Source: Salibacter sp031581065 (GTDB lineage Bacteria; Bacteroidota; Bacteroidia; Flavobacteriales_G; Salibacteraceae). From it: DNA of 50,160 nucleotides. The stretch's first letter is position 1. The number at the start of each line of letters is the position of its first letter. The stretch lies in contig NZ_JAVLBN010000014.1 in NCBI RefSeq assembly GCF_031581065.1, forward strand, positions 1 to 50,160, given 5' to 3'. The notes beneath the pieces are model-generated. The model worked only from the letters and a program-made list of their open reading frames with translations, was not told where the DNA came from and did not search any database. This document shows positions 26,239-34,414 of the stretch, in pieces. The position numbers and the translations under genes were made by a program.

Positions 26239-26397
26239 TTAGTACAACATCGGGATGATTCCGGTGAGGATGAGTATTATCAACACAACAGCGAGAATGC
26301 TGTAAAACATTGCTCCGCCTGCTATTGACTCATCAAACATTTGACTAACCAATGATTTTTTTTCTGATTCCTCGTGATGTGTGTCGTGTCCGCTCAT
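26239..26397 (-). CDS. Small His-rich single-span membrane protein (52 aa)
   Basis: The minus-strand ATG at 26397 opens 52 residues: a polar His-rich start (MSGHDTHHEESEKKS), an amphipathic stretch (LVSQMFDESIAGGA) and a hydrophobic membrane segment of about 22 residues (MFYSILAVVLIILILTGIIP) ending MLY. It follows the cytochrome c gene by 58 bases on the same strand and ends just before a terminator, so it is probably the last gene of the SCO1/cytochrome operon. A small accessory subunit of a respiratory complex, or a copper-handling peptide, would fit the context; neither is shown. Confidence 0.6.
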   Translation of the reverse strand: MSGHDTHHEESEKKSLVSQMFDESIAGGAMFYSILAVVLIILILTGIIPMLY

Positions 26398-26455
26398 GAT
26401 TCTTTTGTTTGGTTTCAAAAATAGAAAAAAATGTTCTTTAGAAAACTTTATGTGG

Positions 26456-26875
26456 TTACTTCACCAGCTCGCTGTCACAATTATTGAGTCTATTTTCAAT
26501 ATCCTCACTATTCACTTCAACCTTTTTGTTTCCCCACCTGCCGTAAACGTAATTCATCAAATTTGCTATTTGGGTAGCTGAAAGAGTTGGATCTCCCAAC
26601 ATCCGCTGGCTGTATTTTTGGCCGTTTACTGTTATTTCACCTTCAATGCCGTAATAAACGATACAGGCAAATTCATCTTTATTTTCAAGAAAATAATCTG
26701 AATTAGCCAGTGGAGGATAAATTGAAAACCCCTTACCATTTTCACCGTGGCAATTTGCACATTTTGACTGATACAAAGCTTCTCCTTTGTTAGCAGGAGA
26801 TTCACACCCGCGTGTCAAGAGAACAATGACAATACCGAAGCCTAATAGCCCTATAATGAGGATTCTGAGTTTCAT
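26456..26875 (-). CDS. Cytochrome c, membrane-anchored
   Basis: A 139-residue class I cytochrome c. A hydrophobic N-terminus ends at TRGC (Cys24), which could be lipid-modified or act as an uncleaved anchor. The haem site is CANCH (Cys39, Cys42, His43) and the likely axial Met is Met91 in QRMLGDP; the ADxxxxxxY-type C-terminal helix ends the domain. It would carry electrons in the periplasm, probably to a terminal oxidase given the adjoining SCO1 gene. Its start overlaps the SCO1 stop by four bases. Confidence 0.9.
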   Translation of the reverse strand: MKLRILIIGLLGFGIVIVLLTRGCESPANKGEALYQSKCANCHGENGKGFSIYPPLANSDYFLENKDEFACIVYYGIEGEITVNGQKYSQRMLGDPTLSATQIANLMNYVYGRWGNKKVEVNSEDIENRLNNCDSELVK

Positions 26876-27513
26876 TCTTCTTCCAGGAGTGATTTGATAT
26901 CAATCATCATTTGGTCCACGTCCTTTGGAAGCGTTCCATCGTAATAGCCTCTGATTTGGTGGTTCTGATCGATGAGGACAAAAGCACCACTGTGGACATA
27001 ACCACCCGGAGCAGTTGAGTCCTCAGATGCGCTCACGAGATACTCATCAGCAATACTGTATATGTCATCTTCTGGCCCGGTTACCATTTTCCACTGATTG
27101 GCTTCAATACCCAGTTTATTTGCATAATCATTCAGAACCGGAACCGAGTCATGACGTGTGTCAATAGAGTGAGATAGAAACTTGACGTTTTTATTTCCTT
27201 TAAACTCCTCGTAGGCTCTGAGCATTTGCTTTTTCATTTTAGGGCAAATGGTAGGGCAAGAGGTGAAAAAGAAATCCACCACTCTCACTTTTCCATCGTA
27301 GTAATCACCGGTTACTGTGTTACTGTCCTGATCAGTAAAGGAAAAATCATCGATTTGGGCGTAAACCGTGTCAATATAATTCTCCCCGTTTTCATCCTGC
27401 CTGACAACATCTTTTGCTCCCAAAACAGGAAGCTCCTTCTTCTCTTTGGCATTGCGCATGCAACTTATTGATGCGATGAGCAAAATTGCCACAACACTCC
27501 ATTTCCAGTTCAT
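26872..27513 (-). CDS. SCO1/SenC family copper chaperone
   Basis: A 213-residue thioredoxin-fold lipoprotein (lipobox ASISC, Cys18). The copper site is complete: Cys86 and Cys90 in FTSCPTICPKM and His174 in GYVHSGAF. SCO proteins deliver copper to the CuA centre of cytochrome c oxidase or keep its cysteines reduced. The gene sits between a small lipoprotein gene (three bases upstream) and cytochrome c (four-base overlap), which supports a role in oxidase assembly. No oxidase subunit gene is in the window. Confidence 0.93.
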   Translation of the reverse strand: MNWKWSVVAILLIASISCMRNAKEKKELPVLGAKDVVRQDENGENYIDTVYAQIDDFSFTDQDSNTVTGDYYDGKVRVVDFFFTSCPTICPKMKKQMLRAYEEFKGNKNVKFLSHSIDTRHDSVPVLNDYANKLGIEANQWKMVTGPEDDIYSIADEYLVSASEDSTAPGGYVHSGAFVLIDQNHQIRGYYDGTLPKDVDQMMIDIKSLLEEE

Positions 27514-27516
27514 TAA

Positions 27517-27948
27517 TTACTTCTTAGAATGGTTCAACAATGAATCGGCACGGTGCATTGATTGTTCCATTTCAATGCCCACATTTTCCATCAATTTCTT
27601 TTGATCATTGAGGTAATTGATGGCTTTTTTAGTTTTGACAGAGTCTGCAGGCTTTTCAAAGTTACGCATCCAGTTCATCATACCTTCAGATGCATTCTCG
27701 AGTTGAGTGCGGGCATTTTCAAATTCGATTGTCATTGTAGAGTCTGTCACTGCAGAATCGAGCTGTGTACCTAAACGGTTGTTCAGGTTTTTGAGGCTAT
27801 CCATCTGTGGCATATATTTATCGTGCAAAGCCATTACTTCCTCCATGAGCTTTTTGCGCTCACCCTGATTTTCATCTTTTTTCTTGCTGGAACTGTTGCC
27901 ACAGGCAGCTAATGCCAGTATGGCTACTCCGGTAATTATCTTTTTCAT
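27517..27948 (-). CDS. Hypothetical lipoprotein, helical
   Basis: A 143-residue protein with a clear lipobox (LALAAC, Cys16), then a Ser/Lys/Glu-rich linker and long amphipathic helices with heptad-like Leu/Met spacing (KKLMEEVMALHDKYMPQMDSL, then MMNWMRNFEKP). This is likely a periplasmic coiled-coil lipoprotein. The MMNWMRNF motif recalls proteins in flavobacteria loosely annotated as viral A-type inclusion proteins; function unknown. It overlaps the M20 gene stop by four bases and precedes SCO1 by three. Confidence 0.75.
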   Translation of the reverse strand: MKKIITGVAILALAACGNSSSKKKDENQGERKKLMEEVMALHDKYMPQMDSLKNLNNRLGTQLDSAVTDSTMTIEFENARTQLENASEGMMNWMRNFEKPADSVKTKKAINYLNDQKKLMENVGIEMEQSMHRADSLLNHSKK

Positions 27949-29132
27949 TGCTCCAATTGTTTTATAGTTAAATACGACATTAATTCTATTCCTGTTCTAA
28001 TTGCATCTTCATTCACTTCATATTTTGGGTGGTGAAGACCAAAGTTCTCGCGATTTTCAAATCCGGTTCCAAGTCGGTAAAAGCAGCCTGGAATTTCCTG
28101 ACTGTAGAATGCAAAATCTTCAGAGGTCATTCTTTGCTCAAGATTGACTACGTTTTCATCACCCAAAAAATCACGAGCCCAACTCATACATTTTTCTGTC
28201 AGATCCACATCGTTATGTACATTGGGATAACCGCGTCTTATCTCAAAGTCGATCGAGCCACCCATTCCTTCAGCGATTCCGTTCGCAATGGAAAGCATTC
28301 GTTCGTGAGCTTTTTCCCTGTAAGCTTCATCCATGGTTCTGAACGTACCCTGCAAATGAACTTCATCAGGAATGACGTTTGTAGCTCCCAATCCTTCAAT
28401 TCTGCCAAAGGTGAGCACAGCAGGTGTAAACGGATCTTTTGTTCTGCTGATAACCTGTTGTAGAGATGTGATCAAATGCGCACTCATCAAAACTGTATCC
28501 ACCGTTTTGTGAGGCATTGCTCCGTGTCCGCCCTTTCCTTTTACGGTTACATGAAGCTCATCGTTTGATGCCATGTAAGTCCCCGGGAAAAAGCCAACTT
28601 TACCGGCAGGTAAATCGGGGAAGGTATGTTGAGCAACAATTGATTTTGGTTTAAATTTTTCGAGCAGTCCTTCTTTTATCATCAATGAAGCGCCTCCGGG
28701 GATTTCTTCCTCACCCGGTTGAAAAATGAAAATCACTTTTCCGGCAAATTCACTTTTCAATTCGTTGATTACGGTCAGAACCCCAATCAGCGAGCTAGCG
28801 TGTATATCGTGTCCGCAAGCGTGCATGATGCCCTTGTTATCTGATTTAAAGGGCAAATCAGTTTTTTCGTCAATCGGTAAGGCATCAATATCAGCACGTA
28901 GTGCGATTGTTGGTCCGGGTTGGTCGCCTTCAATTTCTGCTACAATTCCGGTTTTCACCCAGTTATCAGTATAAGAAATTTCGAGTTCATCGAGTATTGA
29001 CTTGATATAACCCGATGTTTCAAATTCTTTGAACGAGAGCTCGGGATGTTGATGTATGTGACGTCTTATTTCCAGCACCTTGTTCAGGTTCTGACCAACG
29101 ATTTTTTCAATTTTATTTTTGATATCGGTCAT
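27945..29132 (-). CDS. M20 family amidohydrolase
   Basis: The 395-residue metal-dependent hydrolase matches the M20D group (N-acyl-amino-acid/IAA-amino-acid/hippurate hydrolases), which cleaves acyl groups from amino acids. The metal site includes HACGHD (His104, His108), FQPGEEEIPGGA for the catalytic Glu pair, and VAQHTFPD; the lid domain carries KGGHGAMPH and TSEDFAFYSQEIPG near the C-terminus. It has no signal peptide, so it is cytoplasmic. It sits inside a tight operon between the TSUP permease (1-base gap) and a lipoprotein gene (4-base overlap). Substrate unknown. Confidence 0.9.
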   Translation of the reverse strand: MTDIKNKIEKIVGQNLNKVLEIRRHIHQHPELSFKEFETSGYIKSILDELEISYTDNWVKTGIVAEIEGDQPGPTIALRADIDALPIDEKTDLPFKSDNKGIMHACGHDIHASSLIGVLTVINELKSEFAGKVIFIFQPGEEEIPGGASLMIKEGLLEKFKPKSIVAQHTFPDLPAGKVGFFPGTYMASNDELHVTVKGKGGHGAMPHKTVDTVLMSAHLITSLQQVISRTKDPFTPAVLTFGRIEGLGATNVIPDEVHLQGTFRTMDEAYREKAHERMLSIANGIAEGMGGSIDFEIRRGYPNVHNDVDLTEKCMSWARDFLGDENVVNLEQRMTSEDFAFYSQEIPGCFYRLGTGFENRENFGLHHPKYEVNEDAIRTGIELMSYLTIKQLEQ

Positions 29133-29133
29133 G

Positions 29134-29505
29134 CTACTTTGAAAAGAAAATGAGCCTGATTGCCACGATGAGCATCAGAGCACCAAAAATACGTTTCAAA
29201 GTTAACTGATTTATGGTGAGCGACAATTTTGAGCCCAGGTATCCGCCAATGACAAAAGCCGCTGCAATGAGTAATCCGGCTTTGATATCGAGGTGGCCGG
29301 CTTTGTAATAATTCCACGCTGCCAGTATTCCGATGGGAAATAACATGAGCCCAAGGCTGGTTCCCTGCGCTGTGTGTTGTGACATACCGGCAAATAAAAC
29401 GAGAGCCGGAACGATGATGATTCCTCCGCCAACTCCAAACATTCCGCTTAGCATTCCCGCAGCCAGGCCAATAGCGATAAAGATGATGATTTCTGTCACT
29501 TTCAT
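29134..29505 (-). CDS. TSUP (TauE/SafE) family permease, half-size
   Basis: A 123-residue membrane protein with about four segments and the family signature GLAAGMLSGMFGVGGGIIIVP at the N-terminus. Full TSUP proteins are about 250 residues and consist of two such repeats; half-size forms like this are common in Bacteroidota and probably work as dimers. The family moves sulfite, sulfoacetate or related anions across the inner membrane; the substrate here is unknown. It is packed five bases after the large beta-propeller gene and one base before the M20 gene. Confidence 0.88.
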   Translation of the reverse strand: MKVTEIIIFIAIGLAAGMLSGMFGVGGGIIIVPALVLFAGMSQHTAQGTSLGLMLFPIGILAAWNYYKAGHLDIKAGLLIAAAFVIGGYLGSKLSLTINQLTLKRIFGALMLIVAIRLIFFSK

Positions 29506-29510
29506 TGTTT

Positions 29511-32500
29511 TTAAAAGTCTAACCCGAGTGAGAAGAAAGGTCGTGGATCTTTGAGTTGGCCGTTTTCAATTCCCCAGGCGTAATCCATTTTGATAAAGTA
29601 ACCGAGAGCTTTCGTTCTCAATCCAAAGCCCACACCGCCTACGAGTGGGTCAATTTGGTTTTTGAGTTTTACTTTTACTGAAGAACCTCCGTTAGTGACT
29701 TCTCTCGTGTTAAAGGCATTTTCATCGCTGTATGGATCAGTTCCCGTCCAGGCTGTTCCAATGTCTCCAAATCCTGTGATCTGGAAGTGTTTGAGGAAGT
29801 CTGATTTGATGGGTTTGCTGATGAGGTACTGGAAAATTGGCCAGCGGATTTCAGAGTTGAAAAGCGCAAAACTGTTTCCGTTTCTCGCGTTCTGAATAAA
29901 ACCGCGCATTGGTGTAGCGATGGTTTGGAAATAATAACCCTGGTTGCGTGCTACATTGTTGTTGAAGTTGAACATATCATCACCACTGATCCAGTTGTTG
30001 ATAGAGCCGAGATAATAGACGAGTTTTCTGCTACCAAAAGAAGTACTTCCACTCAATCTGTTTGCCCAAATGAGGTTTCGGTGAATTTTGATGTAATGGC
30101 GAATGTCTGTTCCCACAACATAAAAATCGCCCTGATCAGCAGAAAACTCATTATACATTTCACCAAACACTTTGAGTCTTGTTCCCTGCATGAGGTTGAG
30201 TCCGAGTGGGCGTGTATTATCGTAAATGTACTCGAGTTTAAATCCGCCCCAGTGATCGTATTGGTCTTCCTCCCTCAACGAGTTAGCATCTGTAGCCTGA
30301 ATAACATTTTGATCATTTCGGTAACTGGCAGTGGCTTTCAACCCGGCTACTTCACTAAAAGGATACTTACCAATTACGCTGGCTTTATGAATAATTGTTT
30401 TTTGAAGCGTGAAAGCCTGAACTTCTTGTGTGGTGGTTTGTCTTTGAAATAGTAATTCTTTGTCAAGGCGTTTTCTCCTGTTGGCAAATCTTGCAAAAAA
30501 CTCAGTGTTATTACCGTTGATTGCGTATCGCACACCTCCTTCAAAAATGTAGTCTTCCATGAGGTCGATTACATCTGTTTTAGCCACAGTTCCCAATCCC
30601 GGAGCGATGTAAGGTCCGCCATTGAATCGCTGGTACAGGTTATTAGCAAAATTCCAGTCTAACTGAATTGTGAGATCGTTAGCTAAAAATGCCGGACGGT
30701 AAATTTCTGCAATAGGTATCTTGATTGAGTCTCCCGGTTTGCCGCTACCATTACGTGGAGTAGGAGCTTTTTTGAGTTCGATGAAACGCGAATTCTTGAG
30801 AGGTTCCCTGCCGTTATCAGCAACTTTTGTTTGTGTAGAGTCAGCGTCTTTTTGATTTTCCTGTTGTTTATCTGACTCAAACCGATAGTTATTGATATCG
30901 ACTTCGCGCTCTTTTTCCTCTTCCTCTTCAATAACTTCAACCTTTTGAACGACAATTCTCTCGGGGAGTTCTTCGTTTTCTTTTTGTTGTTTGTTTTCCT
31001 CGTTGAAAGCTGATCCTTTTAACTTATTCAGAGCCGATAGATTTTCGAGCGGAGTGATGTAGAACTTATATTTATTTTCGTACTGGAGCAAATCGAGTAC
31101 CTGATTTGCTTCAGGGTTGATGTCGTGATGAATGATGTTGCGTTTGTAGTTGGTAAGCGGTTTTGAATTAGTGAAATAGCGGTAGTGTATAGTTGTATCA
31201 ATACGGCTAATTGCACTATCTCTAGAAGCGATATAGCGATTCATTATTCCGCTTTTCGGACTCAGATAAATGTATTGACCACCTTTGGTAGAATATGGTT
31301 GTTCTTCAGTGAATTCAGGAGTGTCAGTAATTCTGGTCAGAACCTCATTCTCTGTTTGGTAATCATACCTGAAAACATCGTAAGTAGGCATGATTTGAAC
31401 ATTCTCAATACGTCTCTCTTTTTTGCCGCGAATACTGCCAATTGTGTCAGTAGGCCTGTTAGAAGTAAAGACAATTCCAGATGAGTCTGCCGTGAAGCTG
31501 GGTTCCAAATCGGCAAATAAGTCATTTGTGAGTCTGACCTGGCTTTGAGTGAGCATTTTGTAGAGATAAAGGTCAGTTTGGGCCTCGCTCACAGCTGAAA
31601 AAACGAGTTCTTTGCCGGTTGGTGAATAATTGAATGAGAGTACTTTATCGAGCTGTCTCAATTCGCGTTTGTCCCATTCTTTTTCTTCAACATCATACAT
31701 TCCAAGGATTATCTCGCCTTTTTTGCGGTATATAGCTGTTAAGATATTTTCAGTAGGATGCCATTCTATCAATGGATAAGTTAGCTCGGGAATACGATCA
31801 AGGCGATGACCGATTTTGAGAATTTTCTTGCGTTTATCGTTTTCAATGTCGTAGAGGTAAACTCTTTGCTGACCGGCTTTATTTGTTACATATGCTGCCA
31901 TGTCACCGGATTTGTTGGTCGTGAACTTTTGGTAGATTCTGTTTCTTCGGTTCTTGATGTCGAGCGGTTCTGACCGCGGGAGTGTTCTTACTTTTTCATC
32001 GTAATCGTAGCGCTGTTGGTAATATGCTCTGGCTTCTTTGATTAACGTTTCAAGCGGAACGCCTAATACATAAAGAAATCCATTTTCGATATTCCTGCTG
32101 ATTTTAGACATGTACACAATGTTTGGAATCACATCCTCCCCGTAAATTTGAGCGATGTAATGCCACATTGCGTGCCCTATGTTTTTGGCGTCTTCACCTG
32201 TTCTGTGATTGAATTTTTCAAACTCTTCATTGAGAATGATATCGCGAACACGGTCGTCAACTTCAACATTCCATGGACTTGCTGCGTAGGAAACCAGTCC
32301 TTCAGAGTACCAATCGGGAATGGTGAGTAGGGCTGAGTTTTTTATTACCTCTTTCCAGTCTTGTCCGTAGCCCATTTGAAAAAAGAGAACACGCGCTATG
32401 TTCTCCCTGATTTGTTTGTCTAAATGCGAGTGATCACCATCGTAGTAAACAAATATTTTATTTCCCTGAATTTGAATTTTACCGCCAATATTTTGCTCTT

Positions 32501-32861
32501 CAGTATGTTCGAGTCCAATGTTGCTGGCTCTAAATTCCTGGAGATTATTGAAGACAAGCATGTAAACCTTTCCCTGCAGGCGGTAATCGAAAAAACTTTC
32601 GAGTTGTTTGAGGTTCCGTTTTGCACTTTGTGAGGAATAAACAGCCAGGTTTCGACCGGCACCGTAGAAATAAACATTGAAATGCTCAAAATCTATATGC
32701 TCCCACTGTTTAGGGTCGTACTGGACTCTGTTTTTTCCAAACGTTTGGTAGCTCCCTCTGTAAAACTGCCCTTTTGTGGGGATTGCAGTAAATAGCACAA
32801 GGGAGATAATCGATAGAAGAAACAGTCCCTTCGTCAGGTATATGTTAGTTTTGTCGATCAA
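29511..32861 (-). CDS. Beta-propeller / outer-membrane beta-barrel protein with degenerate peptidase MA-like domain
   Basis: A 1116-residue exported protein. A signal peptide ends near TKGQ (residues 30-32); no ATG precedes it, so a TTG at 32861 is the best start. Residues 33-290 look like a gluzincin peptidase MA-type domain: IPDWYSEGLVSY (181-192) is kept, but where HExxH is expected the sequence reads RENIAR (152-157), so it is probably inactive. About 310-660 is a TolB/tricorn-like beta-propeller (DNAxP and SPTGKELVFS-type blades), followed by a Lys/Glu-rich linker. The last 400 residues resemble a BamA/Omp85-type barrel (YDNTRPLGLNLMQGTRLK, final PFFSLGLDF). Probably an envelope scaffold; it heads the operon. 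Confidence 0.75.
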   Translation of the reverse strand: MIDKTNIYLTKGLFLLSIISLVLFTAIPTKGQFYRGSYQTFGKNRVQYDPKQWEHIDFEHFNVYFYGAGRNLAVYSSQSAKRNLKQLESFFDYRLQGKVYMLVFNNLQEFRASNIGLEHTEEQNIGGKIQIQGNKIFVYYDGDHSHLDKQIRENIARVLFFQMGYGQDWKEVIKNSALLTIPDWYSEGLVSYAASPWNVEVDDRVRDIILNEEFEKFNHRTGEDAKNIGHAMWHYIAQIYGEDVIPNIVYMSKISRNIENGFLYVLGVPLETLIKEARAYYQQRYDYDEKVRTLPRSEPLDIKNRRNRIYQKFTTNKSGDMAAYVTNKAGQQRVYLYDIENDKRKKILKIGHRLDRIPELTYPLIEWHPTENILTAIYRKKGEIILGMYDVEEKEWDKRELRQLDKVLSFNYSPTGKELVFSAVSEAQTDLYLYKMLTQSQVRLTNDLFADLEPSFTADSSGIVFTSNRPTDTIGSIRGKKERRIENVQIMPTYDVFRYDYQTENEVLTRITDTPEFTEEQPYSTKGGQYIYLSPKSGIMNRYIASRDSAISRIDTTIHYRYFTNSKPLTNYKRNIIHHDINPEANQVLDLLQYENKYKFYITPLENLSALNKLKGSAFNEENKQQKENEELPERIVVQKVEVIEEEEEKEREVDINNYRFESDKQQENQKDADSTQTKVADNGREPLKNSRFIELKKAPTPRNGSGKPGDSIKIPIAEIYRPAFLANDLTIQLDWNFANNLYQRFNGGPYIAPGLGTVAKTDVIDLMEDYIFEGGVRYAINGNNTEFFARFANRRKRLDKELLFQRQTTTQEVQAFTLQKTIIHKASVIGKYPFSEVAGLKATASYRNDQNVIQATDANSLREEDQYDHWGGFKLEYIYDNTRPLGLNLMQGTRLKVFGEMYNEFSADQGDFYVVGTDIRHYIKIHRNLIWANRLSGSTSFGSRKLVYYLGSINNWISGDDMFNFNNNVARNQGYYFQTIATPMRGFIQNARNGNSFALFNSEIRWPIFQYLISKPIKSDFLKHFQITGFGDIGTAWTGTDPYSDENAFNTREVTNGGSSVKVKLKNQIDPLVGGVGFGLRTKALGYFIKMDYAWGIENGQLKDPRPFFSLGLDF

Positions 32862-32948
32862 TATTTTTTAGTTGAAAGCCAAAAATACAAACTATAATAC
32901 AATAACATTTTTGGCTGTAAACTATTGTTGAATACTTAACAATTTAAG

Positions 32949-33596
32949 ATGCTGAAGATACAAAAGTTTACATTTAATCCATTTCAGGAAAATACATACG
33001 TACTATATGATGATTCTAAGGAAGCTGTAATCATTGATCCCGGTTGTTATGAAACGTTTGAAGAGGGGGAATTGGTTGCATTTATCGAGTCAAAAAATCT
33101 CAAACCGGTAAAACTCATCAACACACACTTTCATCTCGATCACATCTTAGGCAATCAATTTGTAGCGAAAAAGTACGATCTAAAAGTAGAAGGTCATAAA
33201 GCCGGACTGCCTACTTATCAAATGGCTGAGCCCAGTGCTAATATGTACGGATTTGGTGGGTATAAACCTTCCCCGGCACCTCAGGTTTTTTGGGAGGAAG
33301 GAGATGTTATCTCTTTTGGCGGTCAGAGCCTGGAAGTGCTTTTCGTCCCCGGTCATGCTCCGGGTCATATAGCATTAGTTCATCACGAGAGTAAAAGTGT
33401 GATCAATGGAGATGTTTTATTTGCCGGAGGTATAGGGCGAACAGATTTACCCGGTGGTGATTTTGATACGTTGGTTAAGAGTATTCAGCAAAAGATGTAC
33501 AAATTGCCAGATGATTATAAAGTCTACTGTGGTCACGGCCCTGAAACGACTATTGGAACTGAAAAACAAACAAATGCTTTTGTGAAGGCGGAGTGA
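32949..33596 (+). CDS. MBL-fold metallo-hydrolase (glyoxalase II-like)
   Basis: The 215-residue protein has the complete metallo-beta-lactamase-fold zinc motif THFHLDH (His60, His62, Asp64, His65), a further ligand in GHAPGH, GDVLFAGGIGRTDLPGG with the bridging Asp, and VYCGHGPETTIGTEK near the end. Enzymes of this shape include hydroxyacylglutathione hydrolases and related thioester hydrolases; because most Bacteroidota lack glutathione, the thiol partner is not clear. Cytoplasmic, single gene, convergent with the alpha/beta hydrolase gene across 53 bases without a clear hairpin. Confidence 0.9.
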   Translation: MLKIQKFTFNPFQENTYVLYDDSKEAVIIDPGCYETFEEGELVAFIESKNLKPVKLINTHFHLDHILGNQFVAKKYDLKVEGHKAGLPTYQMAEPSANMYGFGGYKPSPAPQVFWEEGDVISFGGQSLEVLFVPGHAPGHIALVHHESKSVINGDVLFAGGIGRTDLPGGDFDTLVKSIQQKMYKLPDDYKVYCGHGPETTIGTEKQTNAFVKAE

Positions 33597-33649
33597 TTAT
33601 AATGATGATGAATCTTGAGTTTTGAATGAAGTTTTTTTAAAAGTCAGCT

Positions 33650-34414
33650 TTATTCAACTAAGAAGTCACGAGTTAGTTCGAGGACTTCCTCCTTTTTTTC
33701 GAGATGTGGAATATGCTTACAACCAGCGAGTTCTTTAATTTCAGCGTTTTGACCAACTGATTTTTTAATCAGATCTAACTGTTTGTAGGTGCCGTATTCA
33801 TCGTTTGATCCCTGAAAGGAGAGAAGAGGAGCTTTAATCGTTTTGATTTCTTCAGTAATGTTCCAGTTTTTGAATTTTGAAGATAGCCACGTGTCGCACC
33901 ATGCAAAGAAGATTGATTCAGTATTGTCAAAATGATAGCGAGCAAGCTTTTCTTTGAAATCAGGATTTGAAAGAAAGTATTCTCTAACGGGTTTTATTCC
34001 TTCAAGTGTGACATCTTCAACAATTACGTGAGCTGCTTCGGTGATTACTTTATCAACTTTTTCAGGAAATTTAGCCGCGAATAACAGTGCAATGCTTCCA
34101 CCATCACTGTGGCCAAATAGATGTACTTTTTCTTCAATTCCAACTGCTTTGAGTAGTGCCGGCAACTCTTGCCATGCGTAATCGTGCATGTAGTTTGAGG
34201 TTCTGACCGAATTTAAACCTGACGATTGACCATGGCCCTGTCGCTCATAAATTAAGCCACGACAGTTTGTGGCTTTGCACAAAAGTTCAGGGAAATCTTT
34301 CCACTGACCAATGCTGCCGAGAGCCTCGTGCAAATAGATGATGATAGAGCCGGGAGCTTTTTCGTTTACCCACTTGAAGTGCAGCCTGATATCTCCCAGG
34401 TTGACAATTGCCAT
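33650..34414 (-). CDS. Alpha/beta hydrolase
   Basis: A 254-residue alpha/beta-fold enzyme. The nucleophile elbow is GHSDGGS (Ser103), preceded by the oxyanion region LHEALGS and RQGHGQSS, and the catalytic His is probably in GCKHIPHLE near the C-terminus, with the acid in GSNDEYGT. Its ATG overlaps the stop of the fused E1 dehydrogenase gene (TGATG), so the two are translationally coupled; a thioesterase-like or ester-hydrolysing role in 2-oxoacid metabolism is possible but inferred from position. Confidence 0.88.
   Translation of the reverse strand: MAIVNLGDIRLHFKWVNEKAPGSIIIYLHEALGSIGQWKDFPELLCKATNCRGLIYERQGHGQSSGLNSVRTSNYMHDYAWQELPALLKAVGIEEKVHLFGHSDGGSIALLFAAKFPEKVDKVITEAAHVIVEDVTLEGIKPVREYFLSNPDFKEKLARYHFDNTESIFFAWCDTWLSSKFKNWNITEEIKTIKAPLLSFQGSNDEYGTYKQLDLIKKSVGQNAEIKELAGCKHIPHLEKKEEVLELTRDFLVE

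Noticed and set aside
29134..29505. TSUP gene as a truncated pseudogene
   Set aside because: Half-size TSUP proteins with an intact N-terminal motif are a normal form in Bacteroidota, and the gene is tightly packed in its operon without debris around it.
33597..33649. Terminator between the convergent MBL and alpha/beta hydrolase genes
   Set aside because: A T-run is present but no convincing stem precedes it on either strand.
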